This document shows, in pieces, positions 7,952 through 15,978 of a DNA stretch of 64,000 bases (the stretch's first letter is position 1; every line of letters begins with the position of its first letter). The notes below the pieces were generated by a model, which saw only the letters and a list, made by a program, of their open reading frames with translations, ran no database searches and was not told where the DNA came from. The stretch covers positions 4,652,001 through 4,716,000 of the forward strand of contig NZ_LT630003.1 of the NCBI RefSeq assembly GCF_900105615.1. Direction: 5' to 3'. A program made the position numbers and the translations under genes. The stretch is from Lacrimispora sphenoides JCM 1415. GTDB lineage: Bacteria; Bacillota; Clostridia; Lachnospirales; Lachnospiraceae.

Positions 7952-10116
7952 ATTTAGTTCTTTTAGATTGAGAATTATAATGTGGCGAAAATATAAAGGT
8001 TTAAAAATATGAATATTGATAAAAGCGACCAGAATGTATTTACAAGGGTTTTATGGGTGGGATGGTATTCCCTATATAGATGAAGTTAGAAAGGGGAATA
8101 GGGGTGTTTTTGCATGTTTAAATGGGGGGATATATAAAGAGTGAGTTAAGATTAATTGGCGGCCATGAGGGACAATTAATAGTTAATGGCGTTGCTGTAT
8201 CAGGTATTGGGATTAATGACATTAGAAAATAATGACAACATATTTTAAATGCGAAGGTTTTTTATAAGTGGAAAGGATTTTAAAATAATATTGAGTTTTC
8301 TAAATCAGAAAAGTACCCTGTATGGAAACAGATGGATCAATTTTTTCAAATAAAGATCAGGACAATAGTGAGGGAATCGTACTTTAAGAGAATAATTCTC
8401 TTTATTGTAATGATAAGAAAAAAATGTATAAAATATTTTAAACTGTATTTATACCAGTATAAGATAATAAAAAGCTAATATTTATGGGACATGACCAGGA
8501 TAAAAGGTATTTAATCATATTATTAATTAGATAGTGATTTTGCTTTATATTGGGGGATATGGGATAGTGAAAATGTCTTTAAGTGGGTGGATATGGGTTC
8601 TGTCACGGTGTGAAAATTAATGTAAAGAACTTATCCCAGAATTGTAAAAGTAGTGATATAAGGGTTTTTTGGTTGGGTTTTGGAGGTAATATAAGGGGTT
8701 TTGGTGGTTGCCAAAGTATAGTACTTCCTTTAAATGGGGAGATATGGGATAAAAAGAGAAAATTAAGTGAAATATTTTTATGGTTTAATGAGAAATGTTA
8801 GTGGAGTAAATTCTGTTAAAATCAAAGTGTTTTTTTAAAATAAGGCATTAGTATAAGTGATTGTGATTTGAATATGCAGGTTTAATAGATCATTTTTTGC
8901 AAGGGAGTAAAACATTTAGATACAGTTATACGGCAAAAAAAGGGACAATTGGTGTAAATATTCTATGGAATGATTGAAAAGATAATAGTCTTTAATGCTA
9001 CCATAGTGAAAATGTATGTTTCATTTATTATTAAAGGTAGTGGCATAAGGTAAATAGAGAATTAAAAAAAGGTACTGAGCAATTATGCAAGAAAAATAAA
9101 TTACTAAAGAAAGATTTTGCATCTCATGTAAGCTGCCAGTATAAAGAACGTAAGGCCTTCTGGTATATTATAATAGCAGAACAAGTGGAAATGAGTATTA
9201 AGGCAGTAGTTACTTATGAAGATGTAAGCTAAGTTCTATTTATGTCATCTTTTATATATCCAGTGTAAATTTGCAAAGGCGATTCATAGATAGCGGAAAA
9301 GCATTTTAAGAATGGGACCGATCATAAAAACTATGATGTCGTTAGGCTATGTATATTAATATAGAAGAAACAGAAAATGGTATACTGTATTGCAACCAGT
9401 ATATAAGATGGAAAGCTTGCTGTTACTATTCTTATAAAAATAGAATTATAGCTATTTTGTTCAGCATAAATGTAACAGGTGTGAATTATGAAATAAAGAA
9501 TAAAATAAAAAAAGTGTTGATGTTATTCTCCTATTAGCAGCCAGGGTATATATGATGATTACAAAATGCTCATAAGAAGTTACATGCCTGATAGAAAGAA
9601 AAATAAAATTATAGTCGTATAAGAAATATGAAATAAAAATGGTTTGTATTAAAGATGGTTTAAGGGAAAGAGGCTTATTAGCATTAGATTTATATTTTAG
9701 AGTTAAGGAAAATTAGGTACTGAGCCTGGGGGATAAATATATTGTTTAAGGGAAGAAGTGATGGCATTAATATTGTCTGTTGCATATTTATTGTCTAAGT
9801 TTAAGGGAAATAGAAGTGAGATCATGGAAATAAGAATAATGTTATATGGTAGTTAGAGTTATTGATTCAGTATAGTCGTAAAAAATCCGCATGAAAAAAT
9901 ATGCTTAAAATATGATGATATTAATCGTAATTTTCTGTCAAAATATCATATTATTATAAGGCGAACTTGAATGATGCCAATTTTGAGATGTATTTATTGA
10001 TAATATTCGTCATGTTGTCCACTAAAAAAAACCGTCTAGACTATATAATAGGATGTGTAAGGCTATCAGATATATAAAGATGCTTTATAAAGATTAGACA
10101 ACACTAAGGAGAAATT
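7952..10116. other. Two-kilobase gene-free decay zone
   Basis: No intact gene is supported here. The region is about 70% AT or more, with scattered short open stretches that look like coding remnants. One at 8122-8232 reads GGHEGQLIVNGVAVSGIG. Another is a 72-codon frame at 8583. It also holds the degenerate G-rich repeat listed separately. A GGTACTGAGC decamer occurs at about 9069 and 9715. I interpret the region as a graveyard of accessory genes. Confidence 0.6.
8117..8767 (+). repeat. Degenerate G-rich repeat family (at least four copies)
   Basis: Blocks resembling TTTAAATGGGGGGATATGGG appear at 8117-8138, 8544-8565, 8578-8597 and 8729-8749, with weaker relatives near 8049 and 9726. The G-run block stands out in this AT-rich region. 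Read as protein the copies give MGGY or FKWGDMG-like starts. They may be decayed 5' ends of tandem paralogues or a non-coding repeat. Confidence 0.45.
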
Positions 10117-10737
10117 ATGGGAGCTTTCAGATTTGAAAACAGAGCAGATGATTTAAGGGTGATATGCAATAAGGTGTGTAATCAAGGAAAAAGTACTGGC
10201 GTTGATATAACGTTTATAAATAAAAGTCATAATATTTTTGCACCTATTAGAGTTACCAAATCAGAATTATTAAATCCACAAAAAAAGTTTGGCAATTTGT
10301 TTGAAGATTTTGATTTTGATTTGACAGAAGTAGAAATTGAAAAAGTCATTAATATTGCAAGAGATTCATTAATGAATGATGACGCATATGAAACGAGTGG
10401 AAAGGATAATATTATAGATGTTATAAAAAGCTTTCATGAAAAAGCAACTAATAATCCATCGGAAGAAACAGCTTTTAGAAGAGAAGATAATCTGTATATT
10501 GCCGCTGAATTTTTGGATGAACTTTTGAAAGGGACAGGCTGGAAGAATTTAGAGTTTAAACGGCAGTTAAGGAATCTTCGTCTACTTATTACAAATGAAA
10601 GTAGAGGTTATGATATCCTGGTAAATGCGAGTAGAGTTCAAAATACAACTAAGAAATATACCTGCATAAAGTTAAAAAGTAACCCGCATGATTTAATTGA
10701 CATTGAGGCGATGATTACAGGTGTGGAGGTAGCATGA
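10117..10737 (+). CDS. Hypothetical protein of integrative element (206 aa)
   Basis: This soluble, charged protein begins MGAFRFENRADDLRVIC. The C-terminal 80 residues (NLYIAAEFLDELLKGTGWKN onward, with RLLITNESRGYDI) read like a small alpha/beta or winged-helix module such as is seen at the ends of replication proteins, but the family was not recognised. TAAGGAG precedes the ATG. Its stop overlaps the methylase start by 4 bp (ATGA), so the two are translationally coupled. It may assist or regulate the methylase, or belong to the element's replication functions. Confidence 0.65.
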   Translation: MGAFRFENRADDLRVICNKVCNQGKSTGVDITFINKSHNIFAPIRVTKSELLNPQKKFGNLFEDFDFDLTEVEIEKVINIARDSLMNDDAYETSGKDNIIDVIKSFHEKATNNPSEETAFRREDNLYIAAEFLDELLKGTGWKNLEFKRQLRNLRLLITNESRGYDILVNASRVQNTTKKYTCIKLKSNPHDLIDIEAMITGVEVA

Positions 10738-11666
10738 ACGAGAAATATAATGTGGCTAGAGCATGGGGATATTACGGTGGAAAGGCAAAAGTGGTTGACA
10801 GGATTTTATCCTGTCTCCCATTAGAGTATACTTCATGGCATGAATTGTTCATTGGAGGCGGGAGTATTACATTTAGCAAAGAGAAGCCTGCTTGCTGCCA
10901 TAAAGAAGTAATTAACGATTATGATAGAACTATTTCCAATTTCTACAGGGTTTTATCAGATAAACAGATGGGCAAGCGTTTAATGGATGAGTTGTTGCAT
11001 CAGGGCATGAATAAAGTCACTTTCATGAAGGCCAGGGAATATGTGTTATATAACAATAATAGAATGTATGACTTTGAATTAGCTGTTTCAACTTATATTG
11101 AAATATCCCAAAGCTTTTCGGCACTGAGAAATAATTATGCAGTTGGAAGAAAAGAGAGTACATATGAAAATGCAATTAAACATCACTTACCAAGAGTAAG
11201 GGAGAGATTATTATCTGGAATTGATATAAAAAGCGAAGATGCCATCATGCTTTTAGATGGTATCAGGGAGGATTATGGGGCAATGGTATATTTGGACCCT
11301 CCATATAGAAGTGAACTAAGAAATGGCAGAGGGTACCGATGTGAATTAAACACATTACAACAGATACGCTTACTAAGAGTTTTACAAAAGTGTAAATGCA
11401 GAGTAATGCTGTCTGGATACCGGGATGAAATTGGCCCTGACCTGTATGATTCATATTTGCTCCCGTATGGCTTTAAACTTTATAAGCTTAGCGAAGTTGT
11501 AAAGAGTTGTCAGACTAAGAAAAAAAAGGATAAAGCTGTAGAATATATATGGTGTAATTATGAGTTACCAAGTGGGGCATTGGTTGAGGGAGAAATCACT
11601 CCTAGATATAAATATGTACAATATGATGAATATTTAGATGATAAAATCATTAAAAAAGTTAGTTAA
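10734..11666 (+). CDS. Dam-family (D12 class) DNA adenine N6-methyltransferase
   Basis: The 310-aa protein has the full D12-class motif order: WGYYGGKAKVVDRIL and HELFIGGGSITF (SAM binding, N-terminal), NDYDRTISNFYRVL, then the catalytic DPPY in YLDPPYRSEL, and CRVMLSGYRDE near the C-terminus. It would transfer methyl groups to adenine in a short target that cannot be predicted here. No restriction endonuclease lies next to it, so it is an orphan methylase of a mobile element, typically protecting the element or altering gene expression. Coupled by 4 bp to the gene upstream. Confidence 0.92.
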   Translation: MNEKYNVARAWGYYGGKAKVVDRILSCLPLEYTSWHELFIGGGSITFSKEKPACCHKEVINDYDRTISNFYRVLSDKQMGKRLMDELLHQGMNKVTFMKAREYVLYNNNRMYDFELAVSTYIEISQSFSALRNNYAVGRKESTYENAIKHHLPRVRERLLSGIDIKSEDAIMLLDGIREDYGAMVYLDPPYRSELRNGRGYRCELNTLQQIRLLRVLQKCKCRVMLSGYRDEIGPDLYDSYLLPYGFKLYKLSEVVKSCQTKKKKDKAVEYIWCNYELPSGALVEGEITPRYKYVQYDEYLDDKIIKKVS

Positions 11667-11802
11667 AAATTGCGTTAATTTCCACAAAACAAGAAGATGT
11701 TTTTGTGTAAAAAACGCCATTGAAATATAAGAAATTCAGCGTTAGAGTATCCAGTATATAGTGATTTGTGTAGTGCTAAAATTATGAGATGAGGTTGATT
11801 AA

Positions 11803-12003
11803 ATGAATAGAACAAAAAAGAATGAAAATATTAAGACAGAAAAGATACTGGTAGATATGGAAGAGTTAAAAGATATGCTGACATGTGGGAGAGAGACGGC
11901 AATAAAGATCGGAGAAGAAAGTCAGTCAAAGGTTATGATTGGACGGCGTGTATTATGGAATGTGCAAAAGATTAAAGAGTATTTGTATAATATTGCAGCA
12001 TAA
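11803..12003 (+). CDS. xis: Excisionase (Xis), Tn916 type
   Basis: The 66-aa basic protein matches Tn916-type excisionases, with the conserved segments LKDMLTCGRETAIKIGEE and SKVMIGRRVLWNVQKIKEYL. These form a winged helix that bends DNA and directs the integrase towards excision. GAGGTTG provides the ribosome site. The gene lies directly before the integrase in the usual Xis-Int order, separated by a perfect 12-bp stem-loop. Together they mark the end of an integrative element that may still be able to move. Confidence 0.9.
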   Translation: MNRTKKNENIKTEKILVDMEELKDMLTCGRETAIKIGEESQSKVMIGRRVLWNVQKIKEYLYNIAA

Positions 12004-12024
12004 TAATTACATATAAACATTATG

Positions 12025-12060
12025 GAAAGTGTGCCAGTTATATCATGGCACACTTTCTTA
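12025..12060 (+). terminator. Perfect stem-loop between xis and int
   Basis: GAAAGTGTGCCA (12025-12036) pairs perfectly with TGGCACACTTTC (12046-12057) around a 9-nt loop, followed by TTAGTT. It could terminate or attenuate transcription from xis into int. It lies before the integrase start at 12085, which argues against starting the integrase at the earlier ATG within it. Confidence 0.75.
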
Positions 12061-12084
12061 GTTAAAAGGAGCAGCGTAGATAAT

Positions 12085-13395
12085 ATGGTTAAGAATAGCA
12101 GAAAAAGAGAAGGTGTAAGGCGTGATGATAAAGGGCGTATACTACCTAAGGGAATTAGCCAAAGAGCCGATGGTCGGTATATCTGGAGATTTACACATGA
12201 TGGGTTCACTTATCCTCCTGTTTATAATAAGGATTTGAAGAGCTTAAAGGATATTGTTGCAGTCAAAAAAGCTGATATTTTGCAAGGAACTTTTAATATG
12301 CCAAATAAGATGACGCTAAACCAGTATTTTAAGCATTATATGGAAAATTACAAAAAGGGAAACATAAAGGCGGTATCTTATGAAAATATACTTGATTACT
12401 GGAGGTGGTATGTTCAGGATAGCTTAGGAGTTCGTCAAATACAGAAAATTAAAAGGATTGATTTTATTAATCTGTATAAGAAATTGCAGACTAGGGAAAT
12501 AAAACCTATATCATGGGGAACTGTGTGTATGATAAATAACATAGTCTTTAATGTATTGGAAAAAGCATACGTGGAAGATATAATCCCAAAGAATCCGGCT
12601 CATAAAGTGTTAGAGGATGTTCGGCAAATGACAAAGGTAAAAGAGAGAGAAGCTCTTACAGTAGAACAAGTAAATCTGTTTCTTGATTATATTGATAGTC
12701 ACAGATTTTATAAGTATCATAAGAACTTTTTCACTGTTCTATTGGGGACCGGAATGAGGGTAGGGGAATGTTGCGGTCTATGTGAAGATGACGTGAATTT
12801 TGAGGAAGGTTATTTAAAAATTTATAAAACACTATATTATAGAAACTCTGATGGAGCGGGTAGAAGGAAACTTATGGGTGGGACAAAGAGCAGGTCTGGA
12901 ACTAGAACGCTACCACTTTTAAAAGGTGTACGTTGTGCACTGGAAGATCAGCTGGAATGGAAACAAAATACGAAGCTAAAATGTAAAGAAACAGTGGAAT
13001 CTGTTATTGAAGCTGGAGATGTGGTGAAATTACAAAATAAATATTCAAAATTTATTTTTCTGACACAAGATAGGACGGCATACACTCCTGATTATGTGAC
13101 TCAGATTATTAAAAAGGTAGTTCGTTCCTATAATAGAGATGAAGAACGTAAAGCAAAAGAGAAAAATAGGAAAGCCATAAAACTTCCAGAGTTTTCCGCA
13201 CATTATACTCGGCATACTTTTGCAACCAGAGCGGAGGAGAATGGAGTAAGTATTGAACGAATAGCTCTTTGGTTAGGGCATTCCAAGAACGAGGGTGGCC
13301 AAACAACAAGGAGATATGTACATAAAAATTGGGAGGATGGCTGGAAGGAATTGAAGGGTGATGAAGAATTGTTGGATAAGGTACGAGTGGTATAG
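12085..13395 (+). CDS. int: Tyrosine site-specific recombinase (integrase)
   Basis: The 436-aa protein has an N-terminal arm-binding domain (KGISQRADGRYIWRFTHDG), a core-binding SAM-like domain (residues ~75-170) and a C-terminal catalytic domain. The catalytic set is visible: Arg in LGTGMRVGEC, His-x-x-Arg in SAHYTRHTFATR, His in WLGHSK and the nucleophile Tyr in TTRRYVH. I start at ATG 12085 (AAAAGGAG before it); the earlier in-frame ATG at 12022 sits inside a stem-loop. It belongs to the Tn916-type family and pairs with xis upstream. An 18-bp exact copy of the catalytic-Tyr region lies at 19264, in a second integrase remnant. Confidence 0.93.
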   Translation: MVKNSRKREGVRRDDKGRILPKGISQRADGRYIWRFTHDGFTYPPVYNKDLKSLKDIVAVKKADILQGTFNMPNKMTLNQYFKHYMENYKKGNIKAVSYENILDYWRWYVQDSLGVRQIQKIKRIDFINLYKKLQTREIKPISWGTVCMINNIVFNVLEKAYVEDIIPKNPAHKVLEDVRQMTKVKEREALTVEQVNLFLDYIDSHRFYKYHKNFFTVLLGTGMRVGECCGLCEDDVNFEEGYLKIYKTLYYRNSDGAGRRKLMGGTKSRSGTRTLPLLKGVRCALEDQLEWKQNTKLKCKETVESVIEAGDVVKLQNKYSKFIFLTQDRTAYTPDYVTQIIKKVVRSYNRDEERKAKEKNRKAIKLPEFSAHYTRHTFATRAEENGVSIERIALWLGHSKNEGGQTTRRYVHKNWEDGWKELKGDEELLDKVRVV

Positions 13396-13519
13396 TAAAG
13401 TAGAGTTAATTAATTTAAATTTCTATTGAAGAGATGGTGTTTATTCGATATAATTAGTATATAAGTCGGAATGAAGACGTAAAACTCATCTCCATTGCAG
13501 AATAACTGCAAAAATAGTA

Positions 13520-13546
13520 AAAGGATGGCTTATGTCATCTTTTTTA
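13520..13546 (+). terminator. Rho-independent terminator after integrase
   Basis: AAAGGATG pairs with CATCTTTT (one G-U pair) around an 8-nt loop, followed by T's. The rest of the 13396-13676 gap shows only a possible promoter for the next gene. Confidence 0.6.
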
Positions 13547-13621
13547 TATTGTAGAAAAGTTGATTTTAGTATGCTTCCAATATTTACCATAAATATTTTG
13601 TTTTGAGTTTTAACGTAATCT

Positions 13622-13651
13622 TTGTTAAGTTATAATAATTGTAAATATAGT
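13622..13651 (+). promoter_or_regulatory. Possible promoter of the PIN-domain gene
   Basis: TTGTTA and TATAGT are separated by 18 bp, about 26 bp before the start codon, with AAGGGGG as the ribosome site. Confidence 0.4.
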
Positions 13652-13676
13652 ATACAGTATAAGGGGGAAGGGTTAA

Positions 13677-15218
13677 ATGAAATATGTTTTGTTGGATACT
13701 AATATTGTTTTAGATATGGTTATTGATAGAAGAAACCAAGTCACTGACGCAATATTATCTAGTTTCATTAAGCTACTCGATTATAATGAAATCAGGTTAA
13801 TCGTGCCTGAAATTGTTAAGGTTGAGACAAAGAGGCATCTTGATGAAGAGTTGGCTCTTGTTGGCAAGCAGTTACATAAGGTCATGAAAAATATTGATGA
13901 TTTATATGGAGTTGCTACATATACTATTGATGGTCTTGATATTAGGGAATACAAAAAGCATTCAAAACAAGAATTGGCTAAGGCATATGAGATGTATGAA
14001 AGAAATGAGGCGGAGTATAAGAAGGAATTGGTGAAAACTATTGATATGGTATTTGAACATAGTAATAGTTTGGTAATTACTTGTGATGATTTTTTAAGTA
14101 ATGCAGTTACAAAACGAAGAATTTTCAAGCGGGCACCGTTTCATATTGAAAAGAAAGAGTCATATGGTGATGGACTAATTGCAGAAATCCTTATTAATCT
14201 TGGACGATATGTTCCGTTAAAATCTTCTGATGAGATTTTATTTGTTACAGGGAATTATACTGATTTTTGTGTCGGAAAGAACGCAAAAACAATACTTCTG
14301 TCTGATATAGTTGATGATATTAATGCGGCGGGCGTGCCTTGCCCGGTGAATTGTATAAATAATTTTGGCCAGCTTATTGGGAAGGAGCTTAAGGATAATG
14401 TTGAGGCTGCAAATTTAAGCGCTGAATTCGCTGAAGAGCTACTAGAGCAATATGAAGAAGAGATGGAACAGCTTGCAATGGAAGTTCGGGATATGGATAG
14501 AGAAAGCGCTGATCTTACTCCTATGGCCGGATATTCTAATAAATTAGGAGAAGATCTTATCGATAGTGACTTTGTGGCCGATGTTGTAAAAGCCTTTGAT
14601 GAACTCAACAAAATATATAGCACCCTCGAATATGAATGCTGTGATGCTCTATATGAGGAGCTAAGCGAGAAGATTAAATATGCATCTATCCTAGAAATAC
14701 CTGAAATATTAAATAAATTCAAAAAGGTATTTGATATGTTTTCTTTTCTTCCTTGTATTGGTAACGACACAGTTGAGGATTTTACATTCGAAGATTTGGC
14801 AACGGTTCTTGAATGGCTTGATAAACAACAAAAATTGATGCAGGATATATCAGCTATAGATTGTTTGCCCGATAGTATATATTATGGTGATACAATCGAT
14901 ATCGAGAATAGTGAATTAAAGACATTGAAATTTAGTCTTGATGATTTATTTCTTGATCCAGAAGAAGGCTCTAGTGAAGATATTGATATGAGGCTTTATG
15001 ATTCTGATGGAGAAATCTTGGCCACAGGTTGTGTAAGTGTTACATATGGATTTATTGAGTTTGATGAAGATGGTGGTGTTGGCGACGGACTTTCAGATGA
15101 TATTTCTTACAATTATAAGGATATTATAGATGCATTAAGAGATGTAATAGATGAATGGAGAGAATTTGTTATTAAACAGGTTGAGATCACCAATCTACTT
15201 ATGGAAGAATTAAACTAG
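13677..15218 (+). CDS. Long PIN-domain (DUF4935-like) ribonuclease-type protein
   Basis: Residues 1-190 carry a PIN domain: the YVLLDTNIVLDMV start with the DTN acidic motif, VKVETKRHL, acidic SYGDGLIAEIL, and the FVTGNYTDF strand. PIN domains are metal-dependent ribonucleases. The next ~320 residues are strongly acidic and helical (EELLEQYEEEMEQLAMEVRD) and end in a beta-rich section (RLYDSDGEILATGCVSVTYG). At 513 aa it is far longer than VapC toxins, and no antitoxin gene is adjacent. A role in stress response or phage-triggered RNA cleavage is plausible for a lone large PIN protein on an island, but this is inference. Good ribosome site, own promoter likely. Confidence 0.8.
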   Translation: MKYVLLDTNIVLDMVIDRRNQVTDAILSSFIKLLDYNEIRLIVPEIVKVETKRHLDEELALVGKQLHKVMKNIDDLYGVATYTIDGLDIREYKKHSKQELAKAYEMYERNEAEYKKELVKTIDMVFEHSNSLVITCDDFLSNAVTKRRIFKRAPFHIEKKESYGDGLIAEILINLGRYVPLKSSDEILFVTGNYTDFCVGKNAKTILLSDIVDDINAAGVPCPVNCINNFGQLIGKELKDNVEAANLSAEFAEELLEQYEEEMEQLAMEVRDMDRESADLTPMAGYSNKLGEDLIDSDFVADVVKAFDELNKIYSTLEYECCDALYEELSEKIKYASILEIPEILNKFKKVFDMFSFLPCIGNDTVEDFTFEDLATVLEWLDKQQKLMQDISAIDCLPDSIYYGDTIDIENSELKTLKFSLDDLFLDPEEGSSEDIDMRLYDSDGEILATGCVSVTYGFIEFDEDGGVGDGLSDDISYNYKDIIDALRDVIDEWREFVIKQVEITNLLMEELN

Positions 15219-15410
15219 TTTGGTAAATTACAAATAACTTAATAATTTTTATAAGATTGCAGTTGCTTGATATGTATTTAAGTTATAAGTAATAAATTTT
15301 AATGCATAGCTGGATTTTACTCAAAAAAATTTATGTCAGATACCTTTTACTCAATATTTTACTCAAATTTGTGAGAAATTTGATGGATGCTGATGAAATT
15401 AGACGGGAAG
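15219..15410. other. Non-coding tail after the PIN gene
   Basis: This AT-rich stretch has several ACTCAAA blocks (about 15308-15371, and again near 15558) and no gene. It leads into the repeat element. Confidence 0.4.
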
Positions 15411-15555
15411 TAGGAATGGTAAAAGTCCTGTAAAATAAAGGAAGATAGAGCCAGATGGAAGTAGTTGAAGAGTTTGTTCGTCAAATCGCTCTTATGCCTT
15501 ACACTATGGAGTAAATCCTTATTTTATAAGGGTTTGTGAATAGGGTAAAGGATTT
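15411..15555 (+). repeat. Cargo-bracketing repeat, longest copy
   Basis: The left part (15411-15480) contains GTAAAATAAAGGAAGAT and then a 26-nt block starting ATGGAAGTAGTTG that recurs at 17270-17295 with one mismatch. The right part (15493-15555, ATGCCTTACACTATGGAGTA onward) recurs diverged at 18166-18234. The left block has a ribosome site (AAAGGAAG) and codes for a short peptide beginning MEVVEEFVRQIALMPYTME, so it may be the start of a decayed gene. The copy is continuous here but split elsewhere. Confidence 0.6.
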
Positions 15556-15576
15556 TTACTCAAAATTTATTTGGAT

Positions 15577-15661
15577 CGGGATGATTTTTTGTGGCTGGTT
15601 TTCAGCCGAGAAGAGAGTTTCGTGATATGGAAAGACTTCGCATGTAATGCGGGGTCTTTTT
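15577..15661 (+). ncRNA. Two-hairpin RNA element / terminator, copy A
   Basis: Starting at CGGGAT, a first hairpin pairs GGCTG (15593-15597) with CAGCC (15603-15607). A second pairs 12 bp, AAGACTTCGCAT with ATGCGGGGTCTT, around loop GTA, then a T-run. Copy B at 38929-39013 aligns along its whole length and keeps both stems with compensatory changes. The second hairpin is a terminator. The first hairpin and the conserved linker (GAGAG, GTGAT) have no obvious reason to be conserved. The copy lies about 360 bp after the PIN gene. Confidence 0.6.
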
Positions 15662-15801
15662 AATTTATAAAAAGCGATTTCCACATTATGGTAAATAGTA
15701 TATAATTACTTTTAGTAGAACATTTGAATATATAATTAAACTCAATGCAATATAGCAATTTATGAAGTCATACTAGAAGTGCTGAAGAGAATATAAAAAA
15801 C

Positions 15802-15933
15802 ATGGAACTTAATGAAGGCGCAGAAAACTTAAAAATAGTACATTTTGGTGACGAAATTGAGTTAACGTTAACAGGAATTTATAGTATTTACTTGTATCAT
15901 CTGCATTGCATTAAAATACACCTAATGCAATGA
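15802..15933 (+). other. Possible 43-codon remnant or leader frame
   Basis: The frame begins MELNEGAENLKIVHFGDEIE and ends inside the inverted repeat at 15904-15932. It has no good ribosome site, and the open frame extends a few codons upstream of the ATG. It is more likely a decayed gene fragment than a working peptide. Confidence 0.3.
15904..15932 (+). promoter_or_regulatory. Perfect inverted repeat upstream of the AraC-methyltransferase gene
   Basis: CATTGCATTA (15904-15913) and TAATGCAATG (15923-15932) are exact reverse complements with a 9-bp spacer, 46 bp before the start codon. It fits an operator for a dimeric regulator, possibly the AraC-type product itself. An RNA hairpin in the leader is the alternative. 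Confidence 0.55.
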
Positions 15934-15978
15934 TTCTTTCCTAAATTCTTGATATATTTGTAACGAGGAGGTGAGGTA

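Noticed and set aside
8583..8801. 72-codon frame in the decay zone (MGGYGFCHGVKINV...)
   Set aside because: Begins within the degenerate repeat, no ribosome site, glycine/tryptophan-heavy from G-runs; more likely a remnant.
9349..9537. 62-codon frame (MYINIEETENG...)
   Set aside because: No ribosome site, no recognisable pattern, and the surrounding region has many stops in all frames.
12022..12084. Earlier in-frame start for the integrase
   Set aside because: It lies in a perfect stem-loop, lacks a ribosome site, and the extra residues do not resemble integrase N-termini.
14255..14770. 171-codon minus-strand frame inside the PIN gene
   Set aside because: Serine-rich mirror of the acidic coding strand; no ribosome site.
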